DNA from: Dysgonomonas mossii DSM 22836
GTDB lineage: Bacteria > Bacteroidota > Bacteroidia > Bacteroidales > Dysgonomonadaceae
Assembly: GCF_000213575.1 (NCBI RefSeq)
Contig: NZ_GL892004.1
Span: 734,846 to 798,845 of the forward strand
DNA: 64,000 nt
Direction of reading: 5' to 3'
In this document: in pieces, positions 63,024 to 64,000 of the stretch
Position numbering within the stretch: position 1 is the stretch's first letter
How the letters are laid out: each line of letters starts with the position of its first letter
Program-made: the position numbers and the translations under genes
Notes under the pieces: model-generated
The model's input: only the letters and a program-made list of their open reading frames with translations
Databases searched by the model: none
What the model was told of the DNA's origin: nothing

Positions 63024-63722
63024 ATGAAATCAAAATATACAGATATTCTTCTCGACTTGGATGATACGCTTATAGATACTGTAGAGAATACCCGACAGAC
63101 TTTAGTAGAGCTATATGATGATTATAACTTTGGAAACTACTTTCCGTCTTTCGACGATTTTTATACAATATATTATGCCAATGTCAGCCAGCTTTGGGAG
63201 ATGTATGGGCAAGGTAAAATATCTAAAGCCACTTTGCAAAGAGAACGTTTTATTGCTCCTCTTTCTTTGGTAGAGGATATATCGGAAGAAAAGGCACTTG
63301 CTATTAATGATGATTATATAGAGCGGATAATGCAAAAAAAGACCCTTATTGATGGTGCTGTCGATTTACTGGACTATCTGAAGTCGAAATACAAGATACA
63401 TATCCTTTCCAATGGCTTTACCGAGATGCAATATATCAAAATGGATAATGCCGGACTAACAGGCTATTTCGATAAGGTGATACTCTCCGATGCTGTAGGG
63501 GTGAATAAACCTCATCCGCATTTGTTCGATTATGCTCTGAAAGAAGCAGGGGCAGAGAGAGACTCTACAATCATGATAGGGGATAATCTATTCACCGATA
63601 TCGGCGGTGCATACAATAGTGGTATCGATCAGATTTGGTATAACCCCGGAGGTAAGCCTGTCGGAGATTTTCAGCCCACTTATGTTGTCGATAAGTTGTC
63701 AGCAATAAAGAATATCCTTTAG
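63024..63722 (+). CDS. yjjG: YjjG-family noncanonical pyrimidine nucleotidase (HAD)
   Basis: 232 residues. HAD motif I is LDLDDTLIDT (Asp11, Asp13), motif II is ILSNGFTEMQ, and motifs III and IV are VNKPHPHLFDYAL and MIGDNLFTDIGGAYNSGID. YjjG dephosphorylates noncanonical pyrimidine nucleotides such as dUMP analogues, protecting against mutagens. It is convergent with the flavodoxin gene, with a shared terminator between. Confidence 0.93.
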   Translation: MKSKYTDILLDLDDTLIDTVENTRQTLVELYDDYNFGNYFPSFDDFYTIYYANVSQLWEMYGQGKISKATLQRERFIAPLSLVEDISEEKALAINDDYIERIMQKKTLIDGAVDLLDYLKSKYKIHILSNGFTEMQYIKMDNAGLTGYFDKVILSDAVGVNKPHPHLFDYALKEAGAERDSTIMIGDNLFTDIGGAYNSGIDQIWYNPGGKPVGDFQPTYVVDKLSAIKNIL

Positions 63723-63729
63723 GAAAAGT

Positions 63730-63763
63730 AAAGAGCCGGTTGGGGGATACCAACCGACTCTTT
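63730..63763. terminator. Bidirectional terminator between yjjG and flavodoxin genes
   Basis: Stem AAAGAGCCGGTTGG / CCAACCGACTCTTT with one mismatch and a 6-nt loop; usable on both strands. Confidence 0.9.
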
Positions 63764-63792
63764 ATATACATCACTAAATAAAGATATATTTA

Positions 63793-64000
63793 TTAAAAAT
63801 ACTTTTTTAAATCTTCAAGCCAGTCTGCTACACGCTTCTCTGTCTCATTGTATTCATTATCTTCATCCAAAGCCAGACCAACGAATTGCCCGTTTACAAC
63901 AGCATCAGACTCGTCGAATGTATATCCGTCTGTTGGAACAAAGCCTACGATTTCTACTTTTCCTTTCAGAGCCTTGTACATCGTATACATACCTCCGGCA
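63793..64000 (-). CDS. Flavodoxin (5' end cut by window edge)
   Basis: The last 68 or so codons of a long-chain-type flavodoxin, open at the right edge (residues AGGMYTMYKAL visible at the edge). The C-terminus VGFVPTDGYTFDESDAVVNG, FVGLALDEDNEYNETEKRV is typical of FldA. It carries electrons in the cytosol in place of ferredoxin. The true start is outside the window; the internal Met at 63988-63990 is not the start. Confidence 0.9.
   Translation of the reverse strand, partial: AGGMYTMYKALKGKVEIVGFVPTDGYTFDESDAVVNGQFVGLALDEDNEYNETEKRVADWLEDLKKYF

Overview
The window looks like chromosome of a member of the Bacteroidales (phylum Bacteroidota), most likely close to Dysgonomonas or Bacteroides. 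The signs are promoter -7 elements of the TAnnTTTG type, many SusC-era hallmark families (DUF3836, DUF4836, a TonB-dependent receptor with a carboxypeptidase-like N-terminal domain, M56 peptidase fused to TonB C-terminal domains, a giant lipoprotein alpha-2-macroglobulin), an archaeal/eukaryote-type short ProRS, and an A+T-rich composition. The genus is an inference. No rRNA, tRNA, CRISPR array, phage or insertion sequence was seen. Both ends cut genes: an agmatine deiminase at the left and a flavodoxin at the right.

Layout. 1-7.6 kb (minus strand): agmatine deiminase; a housekeeping unit hpt-adk-obgE-pgeF; an AIM24-like protein; RNase R. 7.8-12.7 kb (plus): tsaB, a small lipoprotein, then a BlaI-type repressor / M56-TonB sensor / TPR unit with a candidate operator on its promoter. 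recG (minus) overlaps the TPR gene tail to tail. 15.2-20.6 kb (plus): an amino-sugar region with a ROK-family protein, a NagB-like/PIG-L fusion whose NagB half has lost all four catalytic residues, a normal NagB, a frameshifted IclR regulator and a secreted DUF1349 protein; a perfect 22-bp palindrome lies upstream of it. 20.8-25.4 kb: clpB and an S9 peptidase. 25.5-34.4 kb (minus): a polytopic membrane protein, two tandem glycosyltransferase-like paralogues and a 1855-residue alpha-2-macroglobulin lipoprotein with an intact thioester motif. 34.6-45.1 kb: DUF3836 protein, ZIP metal transporter, glutamine amidotransferase + MFS exporter, a two-gene ABC transporter, a DUF4836 lipoprotein, an Nramp transporter, a small lipoprotein, and a Dabb / DNA-alkylation-repair / membrane protein run. 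45.1-50.8 kb (minus): a TonB receptor with a Cys-rich secreted protein, and a large FAD/Fe-S oxidoreductase. 51.2-55.8 kb: enolase, then a four-gene minus-strand cluster (SPFH-SHOCT protein, two zinc-ribbon proteins, an acidic cytosolic protein). 56.1-64 kb: cell-wall amidase, dipeptidase E, patatin, second DUF3836 gene, DinB-like protein, proS, a PPOX flavoprotein with a Crp/Fnr regulator, a YjjG-type nucleotidase, flavodoxin.

The points most worth a second look are: the SPFH/zinc-ribbon cluster as a possible uncharacterised membrane-stress or assembly system; the amino-sugar locus with two degenerate enzyme-like proteins and a palindromic control site; the two far-apart DUF3836 genes that share an ECF-sigma-like promoter (GTAAC-N17-CGTC in both); an 18-bp Crp-type dyad between the Crp/Fnr gene and the PPOX gene; and several large intercistronic hairpins and heptanucleotide repeat patches.
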